DNA of 64,000 bases from Verrucomicrobia bacterium LW23. GTDB taxonomy: Bacteria; Verrucomicrobiota; Verrucomicrobiia; Methylacidiphilales; UBA1321. Numbering within the stretch: the stretch's first letter is position 1; every line of letters begins with the position of its first letter. The position numbers were made by a program, and so were the translations under genes. Positions 34,578 through 43,475 of the stretch are shown here, piece after piece. Below the pieces are notes generated by a model, which was given only the letters and a program-made list of their open reading frames with translations, did no database searches and was not told the DNA's origin. The DNA is taken from NCBI GenBank assembly GCA_003054695.1, contig QAZA01000017.1, positions 62,001 to 126,000 of the forward strand, in the 5' to 3' direction.

Positions 34578-36668
34578 ATGACATCTCCTACCCTTGCAGG
34601 GCCTCGTAAGGCCTTGCGTTTTCGGCAGATACACCTCGATTTCCACACGTCTCCCCATATCGAGGGCATCGGCTCCCGTTTCGATAAAAAGCGCTGGCAG
34701 GACACCTTGCTGGCCGCAGCGGTGGACTCGATCACCGTCTTCTCCAAGTGCCATCACGGCTGGAGCTATCACCCCACCAAGGTGGGTAAAATGCACCCCC
34801 ACTTGTCGTACGATCTCCTTCGCGCCCAAATAGATGCGTGCAAGGAGGTGGGTATTGCCACGCCCGTGTACCTCTCGGCCGGCGTGGACAATGTGGCGTC
34901 CGAAATGCACCCGGGCTGGCGCGAAATGAACAGCAAAGGCGCCTACACGGGCTGGGTGGTAAGCCCGCTGCAGCCGGGCTTTCACATGATGGACTTCCAC
35001 TCGCCGTACCTGGATTTTCTGTGCGCGCAGATTGAGGAGGCCGTGACGCTCTTTCCCGAGGCGGATGGCATTTTCCTCGACATCATCGGCCAAAACTCCG
35101 ACAGCTGCGGGCCGTGGGCGCAGAAGTACATGCGCGAGAACGGGTTGGACGCAACGAAGGATGCCGACCGCTATGAGGCAAGCCGTGCGGCGCTTCGCAC
35201 CTATTTTGCGCGCACTAACGCGGCGTCGCGCATCCACAACGCCAACATGCCGATCTTCCATAACTCCGGCCACATCTCGCGCGGCGATTACGGTGCGATG
35301 CACGCCAACAGCCATCTGGAGCTGGAATCACTGCCCACCGGCGGCTGGGGCTACGATCACTTTCCGGCCTCCGCCAAGTATGTCGTCAATACTGGCATGG
35401 ATTTCCTCGGCATGACGGGTAAGTTCCATACCTCGTGGGGCGAGTTTGGCGGCTACAAGCACCCCAACGCGCTGCGGTACGAGTGCGCGGCTATGCTCGC
35501 GTTTGGCTCCAAGTGCAGCGTGGGCGATCAGCTTCACCCCAACGGCGAGCTGGATGAATCGACGTATGAGATTGTGGGACAAGCGTATAGGGAAGTCCGC
35601 GAAAAGGAGCCCTGGGCGCGCGATGTCCTGCCTGTTGCCGATATTGCCGTGCTGAGCAGCGAAAGCGAGCTGCACGACCACCGCAACAACGCGGCCGACG
35701 ATGGCGCCAGCCGCATTTTGCTGGAGGGGCACCACCTCTTTGTCTTTGTGGACCGCCACATGGATTTTGCGCCGTACAAGATGCTCATCCTCCCCGATAA
35801 CATCTTTATCGACAACGTGTTGCAGGCCAAGATCGACGCCTTCCTGGCAGCCGGCGGCAAGCTTTTGCTTACGGGAGAAAGCGGGCTGAAGCGTGGCCCG
35901 ACCGGCGGCGGATCGGGTAGCACAGGCTTTGCGTTCGATCTGGGCCTGGAGTACGGGGGGCCGAGCCCGTTCCAGCCCGATTACGTGTTGCCCGGCAAAG
36001 ATTTACGTCCGGACTTCGTGAAACGCCCGCTGGTGATGTACACGCGCAGCCAGCGCGTCAAGGCGACCTCGGGGCAGTCGCTGGGGGACATTTACGATCC
36101 CTACTTTAATCGGCAGTACCCCACCTTCTGCAGCCATCAGCACGCGCCGAATCGCGAGGCGCCCTCGGGGTACGATTGCGGCGTGGCGCACGGCAACATC
36201 CTGTACCTGGCGCATCCGGTGTTTTCGCTGTATCGCGGGTATGGGGCTGTGGCGTACAAGCAGTACGCGCTGGCCGCCATCCGTCGCCTGCTGGGCGCGG
36301 ACGCCACGCTGGAGATGAGCGGCCTGCCCAGCACGGCCCGCGTCTCGCTCATGCGCCAGGCGGCGGAGAAACGCGTCGTCCTGCATGTGCTCTACGCCAA
36401 CACTATCAATCGCGGCGGCGAGCTCCACCATAGCGGCGGCAATGTCTCCGCCCAGGGGCGGTCCGTCGAGGTAATTGAGGAGTTGCTGGAGCTGCCGGCC
36501 ACCACGGCCACGGTGCGCCTCCCCGCCGCAACCCCGGTAAAGCGCGTAACTCTGGAGCCCCAGGGCACCGAACTTGCGTTTGTCGTGGGTGCCACCTCGG
36601 GAGTGCTGAAGCTGGAAGTGCCAGCCTTTTCGTGCCACCAGATGGTGGTGCTGCATGAGGCGGCTTAA
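34578..36668 (+). CDS. GHL6-like hypothetical glycoside hydrolase with trimerisation-type domain
   Basis: The protein has 696 residues. The N-terminal TIM-barrel-like half shows the GHL6 pattern: RQIHLDFHTSPHIEGIGSRFD, DSITVFSKCHHGWSYHPTKVGKMHPHL, GIATPVYLSAGVDN and ADGIFLDIIGQN. A class I glutamine-amidotransferase-like segment (MLILPDNIFIDNVLQAKIDAFLAAGGKLLLTGE) follows, like the trimerisation domain of GH42 beta-galactosidases, and then a beta-sandwich end. No signal peptide is present, so the enzyme should be cytoplasmic. Substrate unknown; fucose- or galactose-containing oligosaccharides are possible from relatives. A strong terminator follows 19 bases after the stop. Confidence 0.8.
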   Translation: MTSPTLAGPRKALRFRQIHLDFHTSPHIEGIGSRFDKKRWQDTLLAAAVDSITVFSKCHHGWSYHPTKVGKMHPHLSYDLLRAQIDACKEVGIATPVYLSAGVDNVASEMHPGWREMNSKGAYTGWVVSPLQPGFHMMDFHSPYLDFLCAQIEEAVTLFPEADGIFLDIIGQNSDSCGPWAQKYMRENGLDATKDADRYEASRAALRTYFARTNAASRIHNANMPIFHNSGHISRGDYGAMHANSHLELESLPTGGWGYDHFPASAKYVVNTGMDFLGMTGKFHTSWGEFGGYKHPNALRYECAAMLAFGSKCSVGDQLHPNGELDESTYEIVGQAYREVREKEPWARDVLPVADIAVLSSESELHDHRNNAADDGASRILLEGHHLFVFVDRHMDFAPYKMLILPDNIFIDNVLQAKIDAFLAAGGKLLLTGESGLKRGPTGGGSGSTGFAFDLGLEYGGPSPFQPDYVLPGKDLRPDFVKRPLVMYTRSQRVKATSGQSLGDIYDPYFNRQYPTFCSHQHAPNREAPSGYDCGVAHGNILYLAHPVFSLYRGYGAVAYKQYALAAIRRLLGADATLEMSGLPSTARVSLMRQAAEKRVVLHVLYANTINRGGELHHSGGNVSAQGRSVEVIEELLELPATTATVRLPAATPVKRVTLEPQGTELAFVVGATSGVLKLEVPAFSCHQMVVLHEAA

Positions 36669-36687
36669 CCCGCCGAAATCGGAAATG

Positions 36688-36744
36688 AGCAGGGCCGCCC
36701 CGTCCGTACCATGGTGCGGCGGCACGGGGCCGCCCTGCTTTTTT
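36688..36744 (+). terminator. Rho-independent terminator after the GHL6-like gene
   Basis: AGCAGGGCCGCCCCGT at 36688-36703 pairs with ACGGGGCCGCCCTGCT at 36723-36738 with a single internal mismatch, giving a 16-base GC-rich stem. The last base of the stem is followed directly by six T residues. It lies 19 bases after the stop codon of the preceding gene. Confidence 0.9.
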
Positions 36745-37177
36745 GAATCAGGCCAACCGAGGAAGGAGATGCAGCACCCTCCGGGCTCCACCAGGGAACA
36801 CAGACGTCTAGACCTGGACGCAGTCGTAGTCAGCCTTCCTGCAATCAAAAGGACCAGTGGGAACCACCGGAAGGGTTACATATAGCCGCAGGCAGGCCAA
36901 TGAGGGAACGTCCTGTTCAAGATATCCACGGGTAGGGTTCCTGATTCCAGCCTACCCTGGGGTAGTCCTCGCATCAGAATGCTGCGTCGCTCGCGCCATC
37001 TTGTGTTGCAAACGCCCGGCTCCCGCCGTTCTCGGAGCTTGGCGAATTCGCAACGAGCTATCTGGAAAATGCACTGGCACAGCCTGCATTTCGTCGTGTG
37101 GTTTGGCCTTGGTTGAGCACTGTGCCAAAAACACACTCAAAACGGGGCTTTTGGGTCTCCTTCGGAGCGGAGAGGGG
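36745..37177. other. Non-coding stretch of 433 bases, no recognisable feature
   Basis: Short frames occur on both strands but none has a ribosome-binding site, family motif or coding-like composition. No tRNA, inverted repeat of note or mobile-element end was found by eye. It lies between the terminator and the tRNA-Lys gene. Confidence 0.5.
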
Positions 37178-37249
37178 TGGGACGTGTAGGGCTCGAACCT
37201 ACAACCAAGTGCTTAAAAGGCACCTGCTCTACCATTGAGCTAACGTCCC
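37178..37249 (-). tRNA. tRNA-Lys (anticodon TTT)
   Basis: Read on the minus strand, the acceptor GGGACGT pairs with ACGTCCC and is followed by discriminator A. The D arm is GCTC-AATGGTA-GAGC. The anticodon stem GGTGC/GCACT closes the loop CTTTTAA, which puts TTT at positions 34-36. The T arm is GTAGG-TTCGAGC-CCTAC. The length is 72 bases and CCA is not encoded. No tRNA is adjacent and no integrase lies nearby. Confidence 0.95.
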
Positions 37250-37367
37250 TTGGGAAGTGCCGGTGGTATGCTGCTTGCTTGATAAAGCAATGTTGTCCAC
37301 CTTATCGGGCTTACAGGAGTGGAAAGTGTGCACGCAACCCGTTGTGGTGTCAATAAGGAAAACAGAA

Positions 37368-37394
37368 ATTTTTGCGAAGCATTTTTTGCGAAGC
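37368..37394. repeat. Tandem direct repeat of TTTTTGCGAAGC
   Basis: ATTTTTGCGAAGC at 37368-37380 is followed at once by a second copy with one extra T at 37381-37394. The repeat sits between the tRNA and the deacetylase stop. The period of 14 bases and the TTTTTGCG core recall the inverted half sites TTTTTGCGTA near 58341 and 58401. Confidence 0.5.
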
Positions 37395-37452
37395 GTAGGG
37401 GGAGCATGCAAATCCGCAGTCGTCCCGTCCCCCCTCCCGGGCTATCCCCGCG

Positions 37453-38406
37453 CTATGCCTCATGACGGCGCGGCGCGCCCGCTTCGTCGTAGCGCAGGGT
37501 GGTAACGTTGGCAGCTACGTAGTCGCGCACGGCATCCTGGGTAAACAGGAGGCGCTGGCCTTCGCGATCGCGCGCAACGCGACCGGGCGGGTTGGAGGCG
37601 TTGCGGATCTCCCGCATCTCCGCGTCATCGTAGGCCGGGTGGGCAACGACCAGCAGCGGCGGAAGCAGCGTGCCGTCCGGGGCAGCCGCGCCAGATTCCG
37701 CCTCGCAGCGAAGGGCCTCCAGCATGGCGGCGCCGTAGTTGGCATCCTCGCGATGGCCGACGCGCAGCGGGCGAAGTTCCGGCCGGAAAATCAGGCCCTC
37801 GGCCGCGGCAAATGCGTGCAGCGCCTCCGAAAGGCCGTTGACGGCCCGGCCAACGCCCATATGTTCATCCATATACACGGGTCGGAAACCCACTGCGCGC
37901 ATGGTGGCCAGTTGCGACGCTACCTCCTCCATGGCCTGTGCCAACAGGTCGGCGTCCACTGCGCCGGCCTCGGCGGTGTTGTTGCCGGCGACTGTGGCCA
38001 GGCGCCTGGAGCGGGCGTTTTCGGCAATGGCCGCGCATTGGCGGTAAAAGCAGCCGTCCGTATCCACAAGCGCAGGCACGCGCGCCGCGCCCAGTACCGG
38101 GCCCCAGCGAGGAAAATCCCACTCGGCGGTAAGTGTAACGTGCAGGCCAAAGGCTACGTGGGGGGAGAGATGGCCGAGCTGCTCAAACGCGTCGTGCAGC
38201 CACGCGCAAGGCGCCATCACGCTGACATTGCGCAGCACCCCGCGCTCGCACGCTTCGCGTATGGCCCGATTCGCGCTCAGGCTCGATGCCGCGTCGTCGC
38301 CCCGCGTCACCAGGCGGAGCCGGGCGGTTGCGGGTGTCCCACTGGACGGCGCTTCGGAGGTTGCCGCGGGGGACAAGGCACTCGGAGAGGGGGAAATCGT
38401 GGTCAT
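37453..38406 (-). CDS. ChbG/HpnK (YdjC) family carbohydrate deacetylase
   Basis: The protein has 317 residues from the ATG at 38404-38406. The polysaccharide-deacetylase-like YdjC fold is shown by LRLVTRGDDAASSLSANRAI, where the Asp pair is the expected metal site, FGLHVTLTAEWDFPRWGPVL with the first His ligand, and VYMDEHMGVGRA, a variant of the canonical D-x-H-x-H region. Members remove N-acetyl groups from chito-oligosaccharides or related sugars. In the first motif the usual ADDFG is GDDAA. No signal peptide is seen, so a cytoplasmic enzyme acting on imported oligosaccharides is inferred. Confidence 0.75.
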   Translation of the reverse strand: MTTISPSPSALSPAATSEAPSSGTPATARLRLVTRGDDAASSLSANRAIREACERGVLRNVSVMAPCAWLHDAFEQLGHLSPHVAFGLHVTLTAEWDFPRWGPVLGAARVPALVDTDGCFYRQCAAIAENARSRRLATVAGNNTAEAGAVDADLLAQAMEEVASQLATMRAVGFRPVYMDEHMGVGRAVNGLSEALHAFAAAEGLIFRPELRPLRVGHREDANYGAAMLEALRCEAESGAAAPDGTLLPPLLVVAHPAYDDAEMREIRNASNPPGRVARDREGQRLLFTQDAVRDYVAANVTTLRYDEAGAPRRHEA

Positions 38407-38494
38407 TCGCAAGGCGGCAGGTTTTGGAAGAACAGGCACGAGATGAGGGAGATGCGGACCAAGCGGCCGCGGATAACCGGAGCGCCCCGATCCT

Positions 38495-39172
38495 CTACGG
38501 CCGATGCACGCTTACCGCCCCGGTTGCGGGCTCAATCTGTATGGTGGCAAAGTTGGAGGGCAGCGCGGTGGCGGAGGTCGTAGTTTCGCGGTGAAGACTC
38601 ATGAAATATTTGTTGACGCCAGGCGCCGTAATCAGCTGCGGCAGGTTGGTGCTGCCGTCCGGGCGAAACCTAAACTTACGCATTTTGTAGCTTTTGCCAA
38701 TGCCCGGTAGATCGGGATCCGTCCCACCCGGCGTCTCTTCCGTAAGGCGTGCCAGGGTGGAGAAATCCGTGTTGGTGTTGATCACAATGCCCTCCGGCAG
38801 GTATCGGGGTATGGCCACCATCCTGGGCGCAGACTCGCCCACGTCGAGCAGTACAATGCCCCGCACGCGCTGCACGGTGGGCATATTCGGGGCCATCGCG
38901 ACAGTCAGCAGCCGCACTTCAACGTCGCGATTCATGGTGATGGCGGCCTGCCGCGCATAGCCCAGCGTGGCGGCCACCGTTTCGGTGCCCAGGTTAAGCT
39001 GGTATGACGACATGGCCCGCTGGGCCGCCGGCGCTGCAATGGCAGCGATTAGCGCCACAATCCCCACAACCACAATCACTTCTATAAGTGAGAAGCCTCG
39101 GCGACCTCGGTGGGAGCGCAGGAGCTGCTTTGCATGTAAGCCACCAGCCCTTGCCATTAAGGTCGTCCTCAT
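38495..39172 (-). CDS. Prepilin-like Verru_Chthon cassette protein D
   Basis: The protein has 225 residues. The start at 39172 overlaps the stop of the upstream gene by four bases (ATGA); an alternative start is 39187. The N-terminus has RRGFSLIEVIVVVGIVALIAAIA, a type IV prepilin signal. The body has YQLNLGTETVAATLGYARQAAITMNRDVEVRLL and ends with SNFATIQIEPATGAVSVHRP, resembling TIGR02596 as I remember it. The cassette has been described in verrucomicrobial genomes as multi-copy sets of four linked pilin-like proteins A-D, function unknown. Only C and D occur here. Confidence 0.72.
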   Translation of the reverse strand: MRTTLMARAGGLHAKQLLRSHRGRRGFSLIEVIVVVGIVALIAAIAAPAAQRAMSSYQLNLGTETVAATLGYARQAAITMNRDVEVRLLTVAMAPNMPTVQRVRGIVLLDVGESAPRMVAIPRYLPEGIVINTNTDFSTLARLTEETPGGTDPDLPGIGKSYKMRKFRFRPDGSTNLPQLITAPGVNKYFMSLHRETTTSATALPSNFATIQIEPATGAVSVHRP

Positions 39173-40332
39173 CGGGGCGTGCTCCATTGGGCGGACCCGA
39201 TCCGCACGCTCGTCTGGAACTTGCGGAACGACAGCCGCTGCGCCGTCAGCATATCTTCCAGTGCCTTCAGGGTCGCCTCATCCACCGCGTTGGGCAGTAC
39301 AAGCCCGCGGTCCTGAATCATCCGCCCCGCCGCTTCGTCCACCGCAACCAGCGTTACGCGGATGGACGGAGGCAGATTGTTGGCCTCCACCGGCTGATTC
39401 AGCGTCCCCGTCACCGGGGCGGAATCGTAAGAAGCGACACGCCTGAGCGCCCCCGTGGCGTCGGGATACTCGGCCTCCAGCATAAACGCCACAATATTGG
39501 TGGCCAGCACGTGCGAGCAGGTGCGGTTGGCCAACGGCGTCGTAAACCAGTCCTTGCCGTTGTAACCCGCGTTCTCGCTGGTCTTTGCGTAAATCGTCAG
39601 ATTTTCCGAGGGCTCCACCATCTCAAACAACCGGTACCGCACCGCATCCGGCGCCGTCGAAAGCGTGCCGGGCCGCATGTCCGCATCGCCGCAAGCCTCC
39701 AGATAATAGCCGACCGTGTTGACCAGAGAGGACATTCCCTCCAGCGCCGCGGCATCCGCCTTGCCCACAGGCGCGTTAAAAAAAACCGCCTGCCCCACCA
39801 GCCGCCCGCCCGTGTGAGGCGCCGTAAGCGCGGCGGCCGGGCCCATATAAAAGCGTAACTCACTCTGCCGCGCATACTTAACGGGGATAAACTCGGCGCT
39901 TACCGAGTCGTCTGCTGGCCGCAGTTTGCCATCTTTATCAATGTAATCCCAGTACGGGTTAAGCGTGGCCTGCGCAAGGCGCCGGTTCAGCGTCTCAAAC
40001 GCCCGCCGAGCCTCGCGAAACTGGTTGGTGCGCGAGGAGGTTTGCTTCCAGGTGCGCTCCACATTGGTAACTACCGCACCCACAAGCACTACGATAAGTG
40101 AGATGACGGCCATCGCCACCATAAGCTCCACCAGCGAGAAACCGCGGCGCACACGCCCGGCGGCCAGCGTGGCCCGGCGGCGCGCGCAGGCCCGCGCCAG
40201 CGTGAGCAACGCCGGGCAGGCGGGGCGTGGAGCCGGAATGCGTCGAGGCGCCGGCTGTCGCACAAAGGGGGTATCGGTATCGCACCCAAACATAACGCCG
40301 CAACCATACACTTTGATGCTATCGACATCCAA
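39169..40332 (-). CDS. Prepilin-like Verru_Chthon cassette protein C
   Basis: The protein has up to 387 residues; ATGs at 40332 and 40293 are both possible, and even the latter gives a long basic leader before RRGFSLVELMVAMAVISLIVVLVGAVV. Cassette C landmarks are ATLNPYWDYIDKDGKLRP, VKYARQSELRFYMGPAAAL, GQAVFFNAPVGK, RYRLFEMVEPSENLTIY, LATNIVAFMLEAEYP, and LPPSIRVTLVAVDEAAGRMIQ, in the order expected for TIGR02599. It is presumably exported and cleaved by a prepilin peptidase. It overlaps cassette D and is divergent from the rhamnosidase. Cassette proteins A and B would be expected upstream but are absent. Confidence 0.8.
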   Translation of the reverse strand: MDVDSIKVYGCGVMFGCDTDTPFVRQPAPRRIPAPRPACPALLTLARACARRRATLAAGRVRRGFSLVELMVAMAVISLIVVLVGAVVTNVERTWKQTSSRTNQFREARRAFETLNRRLAQATLNPYWDYIDKDGKLRPADDSVSAEFIPVKYARQSELRFYMGPAAALTAPHTGGRLVGQAVFFNAPVGKADAAALEGMSSLVNTVGYYLEACGDADMRPGTLSTAPDAVRYRLFEMVEPSENLTIYAKTSENAGYNGKDWFTTPLANRTCSHVLATNIVAFMLEAEYPDATGALRRVASYDSAPVTGTLNQPVEANNLPPSIRVTLVAVDEAAGRMIQDRGLVLPNAVDEATLKALEDMLTAQRLSFRKFQTSVRIGSAQWSTPR

Positions 40333-40344
40333 GCCTTCCGGCGC

Positions 40345-40376
40345 GGGACCAGTCCCGGTCGATCGGGACCGGTCCC
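40345..40376. repeat. Paired palindromes GGGACCAGTCCC and GGGACCGGTCCC
   Basis: Two 12-base palindromic units lie at 40345-40356 and 40365-40376, eight bases apart. They sit in the divergent region between cassette protein C and the rhamnosidase. Each unit shares the GGGAC...GTCCC arms with the 17-base family found at 40862, 41683 and 45359. A regulatory site or a relative of that repeat family is possible. Confidence 0.6.
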
Positions 40377-40424
40377 ATATCCGTACCTTTGACTCCGCCG
40401 TCTGCCCTCCGCAATTTCAACAAA

Positions 40425-43400
40425 ATGACAGCTACCCTCCAGACCCACCGGCCCACCATCCCATTGCCGGCGACCTCAGACGCCCCGCCCGCACGGCCCG
40501 GCGCCGCCCGCTTTATCTGGTACGACGACGCGGGCACCGGGCGCAACATCTTTGCGCTGTTTCTGCGCCGCTTTTGCCTGGAGGCAGTTCCCACCATCTT
40601 CCCGCTCCATCTTTTTGCTGACAGCCTCTACCGCCTGCGCGTCAACGGCCAGGTCATCGGCCACGGCCCGGCCCGATTTCTTCCCCAGTATCCGCAGTAC
40701 GACACCTACAACCTCAGCCCCTGGCTCCACGCGGGTGATAACACCATCCTGGTCGAAGTCACCTCTCGCGGCGGGCCATGCTACCAGGCTATAGAAAGCA
40801 CGGCAGGCTTTATCGCATGGGGCGGCGCCTGCGAAGGGGAGACTCCCCTTCCATCAGGATCAGAGACATCACATGTCCCAGGGACATGGCATGTCTCTCC
40901 CACCACCGCAGTAACAACGTGCCTGACAACTCCTGGCGAATGGCTTGTGCACCGCGCCACCACCTGGGATTCCGATGTCGAGTCGTACAGCTTTGCACAG
41001 GGTTGCATCGAGATTGCCCATCATGAACGCCTGCCCAACGGCTACCCTGCTTTTCCCTCCCCTGCCACGCTCAACCCGGGCGAGTGGCAGCGCCCTGTGG
41101 AGCGTGCCCGGCAAGACGCCAACTGGGGCACGCTTGAACCCCGCGCTATCGCCATGCCCTCCATGCGTCGCCTGGAGCCGGCGCGGCTGGTAACCGTAGC
41201 GCCTCTGCGCCCTTCCCAAGGCCGATACGGTTTCAACGCGCGCAATACGGCAGGACGGGTCCGGCAACCCTTCTTCACCCACATCCTGTCCCCATGCGCG
41301 CAAGAGGTGGAAGCCGGCGTTTTTTGGGGGCCGCTATTCCTTAATGGACAACAACTTAAGCACGAAAAGTGCAAGACCCGGGGCAATCGCGAAAATGCAG
41401 TTTTGCCCCTGCGCCAGGGTTGGAATTTCATCTACGGCATCCCCGAGGCCATCCGCCCCAGCTGGACATGGCTGATGGAGTTCCCCCTGTCGGCCGGGCT
41501 ACGCCTCGCCGCTCTCCCCAGCGACAAATGCAGCGCAGTGTTTGCCCTTGGCCCGTCCTTCGAGCTCCCTGTCGGCACCATCCCCTCCACCGCACCGACG
41601 GAGCTTTCGCAGGTCCCGCGTCTTGCCGAGGACTGGGTCCTGACGGAAAGCCGGCTCGTCTCCCCCGCCCGCGAAGGCGCCTGGGACATTTCATGTCCCT
41701 CCATCGACGCAAATAAGCCTTGGACGGGGACTTACGTCATTCCCAGCAGCCCCGACGGCACCGCTGTCGTTCTCGATTTTGGCACCGAATACCTGGGGCA
41801 TACCGAAATTGTCATTGAGTCCCCCCACGGCCTCACGGTCGATGTCAGCTACGACGAGCGTCTCAACGATGCCGGGTTAGTCCCCCACTACCGATGCAAC
41901 CCCTTCATTAACAACGCGGACCGGTACATTTGCCCGCCTGGCCGGCATGCAATCGAGAGCTACCACGAGCGAGGCGGCCGCTACCTGCAGCTTACGCTTC
42001 GCCCGCACCCCGGCACGCCGCCCGCGCCCGTTACCATCCACAGCGCGGCGCTTGTTCAAACAACCGGCTGCTATACGCTTGAGGAAGGCGACGGGCGCGG
42101 CGGAACGCAGCGACGCACCGAAGGCTGGTTTCGTTGCAGTGACAAGCTTTTCGACTGGACCTGGCGGGCCTGCGTCGATACCCTGTGCGCCAGCATGAGC
42201 GACGGCTGGATTGATCCATGGCGCGAACGCGGCATGTACATCGGCGACAGCGTGGTGGAAGCCGTTGCCACACGCAAGTTTACGTCCGATGTACGCATGG
42301 AGGCCTGGGCCCTGCGCCTCTGGTCCCGCGGCCAGTTTCCCAGCGGCCAGATCCCCGACGTCGTGCCGTCCGCACACTTGACGCCGCTCTGCGACTACTC
42401 CCTGCTCTGGATCGTGATGCTACGCAACTACTGGGCCGCTACAGGCGACACGCGTTTGTTGCGCGAAGTCTGGCCCTCCGTCGCCCGCGTCTTCGCCAGC
42501 AAAGTGTGGCGCGTCTCGCAAGAGCCCGCCGCCGCCGGCGTGCTTTGGGAGACCCACCCCGACTGCTTCATTTTTGTCGACTGGGGCCACGCTCCCGAGG
42601 AGCGCCTGGGCGTCAACGCCGTGCTCAATGCCTTCCGACTGCGGGCCCTGGAGTGCGCCGCGGAGCTTGCCGGCCCCCTCGGCCTGCCCGAACTGCGCGA
42701 GAGCTACCGCCGCGAGGCCGACGTCGTCCGCACCGCCTTCCGCCGCGCCTTTTGGGACGACGATGCCGGCCGCTTTGTGGCCTGCGTGCTCAACGGAAGG
42801 CGCTCCACGGGCCCCGCCATCCACGCCAATGCGCTTGCCCTGGCCTACCGCATCGCCACCCCCGGGCAGTTCGATTCCGTCGTGGCATACGCCCGCGAGC
42901 GCATGAAGATAAACACCGAAAGGCCAGTAGGTTACATCAACTTCTACTTCATGTACTTCCTCTTCGCCGGCCTCTACGAGGCGGGCAAAGCCGGGCTTGT
43001 AGAAAACCTGATTCGCGAGCACTACGGCATCATGCGCGACAAAGGCGCCTGGACGCTCTGGGAAACGCTTGCCAGGGGAATCCGCGGCGAAGGCAGCATG
43101 TGCCACGGCTGGACGTGCTCGCCGCTTATTTACTTTGCCGAGCGTGTGCTTGGTGTACGCGAGCTTGTGCCCGGAGACGACACGCAACTCCTCGTCGCCC
43201 CCGAAAGCGATACCCTGGACTGGGCGGAAGGTGCTGTGCCGCATCGACTTGGGCAGATCACCGTAGCCTGGCGGATTGAGGGCCTATGCCTGCACCTGCG
43301 CGTGCAGGCGCCCGACGGCGTTCGCGTACTCATCCGCCCCGCCGGCCGCCTGGGCCAGCTGGACCGCATCGTGCCTTCAACACGCAACGGCGCTTCCGAA

Positions 43401-43454
43401 TTGCCGTCGCAACCCTCTGTCGATACGCAACATAGGGCGGCTGTGCTACCGTAA
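40425..43454 (+). CDS. Alpha-L-rhamnosidase-like protein, GH78
   Basis: The protein has 1009 residues from the ATG at 40425. The N-terminal beta-sandwich domains begin with FADSLYRLRVNGQVIGHGPARFLPQY and end around residue 530 with VVLDFGTEYLGHTEIVIE and SYDERLNDAG. The alpha/alpha-barrel follows with DTLCASMSDGWIDPWRERGMYIGDS, equivalent to the catalytic acid region of GH78, and LWETLARGIRGEGSMCHGWTCSPLIYFAERVLGV, with the base-side Glu and HGW. The C-terminal sandwich ends the protein. No signal peptide, so cytoplasmic release of rhamnose from imported oligosaccharides is inferred. Two 17-base palindromic repeats lie in frame inside the gene. Confidence 0.85.
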   Translation: MTATLQTHRPTIPLPATSDAPPARPGAARFIWYDDAGTGRNIFALFLRRFCLEAVPTIFPLHLFADSLYRLRVNGQVIGHGPARFLPQYPQYDTYNLSPWLHAGDNTILVEVTSRGGPCYQAIESTAGFIAWGGACEGETPLPSGSETSHVPGTWHVSPTTAVTTCLTTPGEWLVHRATTWDSDVESYSFAQGCIEIAHHERLPNGYPAFPSPATLNPGEWQRPVERARQDANWGTLEPRAIAMPSMRRLEPARLVTVAPLRPSQGRYGFNARNTAGRVRQPFFTHILSPCAQEVEAGVFWGPLFLNGQQLKHEKCKTRGNRENAVLPLRQGWNFIYGIPEAIRPSWTWLMEFPLSAGLRLAALPSDKCSAVFALGPSFELPVGTIPSTAPTELSQVPRLAEDWVLTESRLVSPAREGAWDISCPSIDANKPWTGTYVIPSSPDGTAVVLDFGTEYLGHTEIVIESPHGLTVDVSYDERLNDAGLVPHYRCNPFINNADRYICPPGRHAIESYHERGGRYLQLTLRPHPGTPPAPVTIHSAALVQTTGCYTLEEGDGRGGTQRRTEGWFRCSDKLFDWTWRACVDTLCASMSDGWIDPWRERGMYIGDSVVEAVATRKFTSDVRMEAWALRLWSRGQFPSGQIPDVVPSAHLTPLCDYSLLWIVMLRNYWAATGDTRLLREVWPSVARVFASKVWRVSQEPAAAGVLWETHPDCFIFVDWGHAPEERLGVNAVLNAFRLRALECAAELAGPLGLPELRESYRREADVVRTAFRRAFWDDDAGRFVACVLNGRRSTGPAIHANALALAYRIATPGQFDSVVAYARERMKINTERPVGYINFYFMYFLFAGLYEAGKAGLVENLIREHYGIMRDKGAWTLWETLARGIRGEGSMCHGWTCSPLIYFAERVLGVRELVPGDDTQLLVAPESDTLDWAEGAVPHRLGQITVAWRIEGLCLHLRVQAPDGVRVLIRPAGRLGQLDRIVPSTRNGASELPSQPSVDTQHRAAVLP
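40862..40898. repeat. Dimer of 17-bp palindromes, inside the rhamnosidase gene
   Basis: Two units of the form GGGACATNNNATGTCCC, with end variants GAGACAT and ATGTCTC, are separated by one A. The whole 37 bases form an inverted repeat from AGAGACAT to ATGTCTCT. It is read in frame, adding about 12 residues (ETSHVPGTWHVS), so the coding sequence is preserved. This looks like an insertion tolerated in a loop of the N-terminal domain. Confidence 0.8.
41683..41699. repeat. Single 17-bp palindrome GGGACATTTCATGTCCC
   Basis: This is a perfect copy of the GGGACATNNNATGTCCC unit, in frame within the rhamnosidase gene (translated as WDISCPS). It has one unit rather than two. Confidence 0.75.
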
Positions 43455-43475
43455 GCCACACCATCCGCCCGCACC

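Noticed and set aside
36857-37189. 110-residue frame between the terminator and the tRNA
   Set aside because: It runs into the tRNA gene on the other strand, has no ribosome-binding site and shows no domain.
37178-37452. Integration site or genomic island at tRNA-Lys
   Set aside because: No integrase, no copy of the tRNA 3' end further along in the window, and flanking genes look native.
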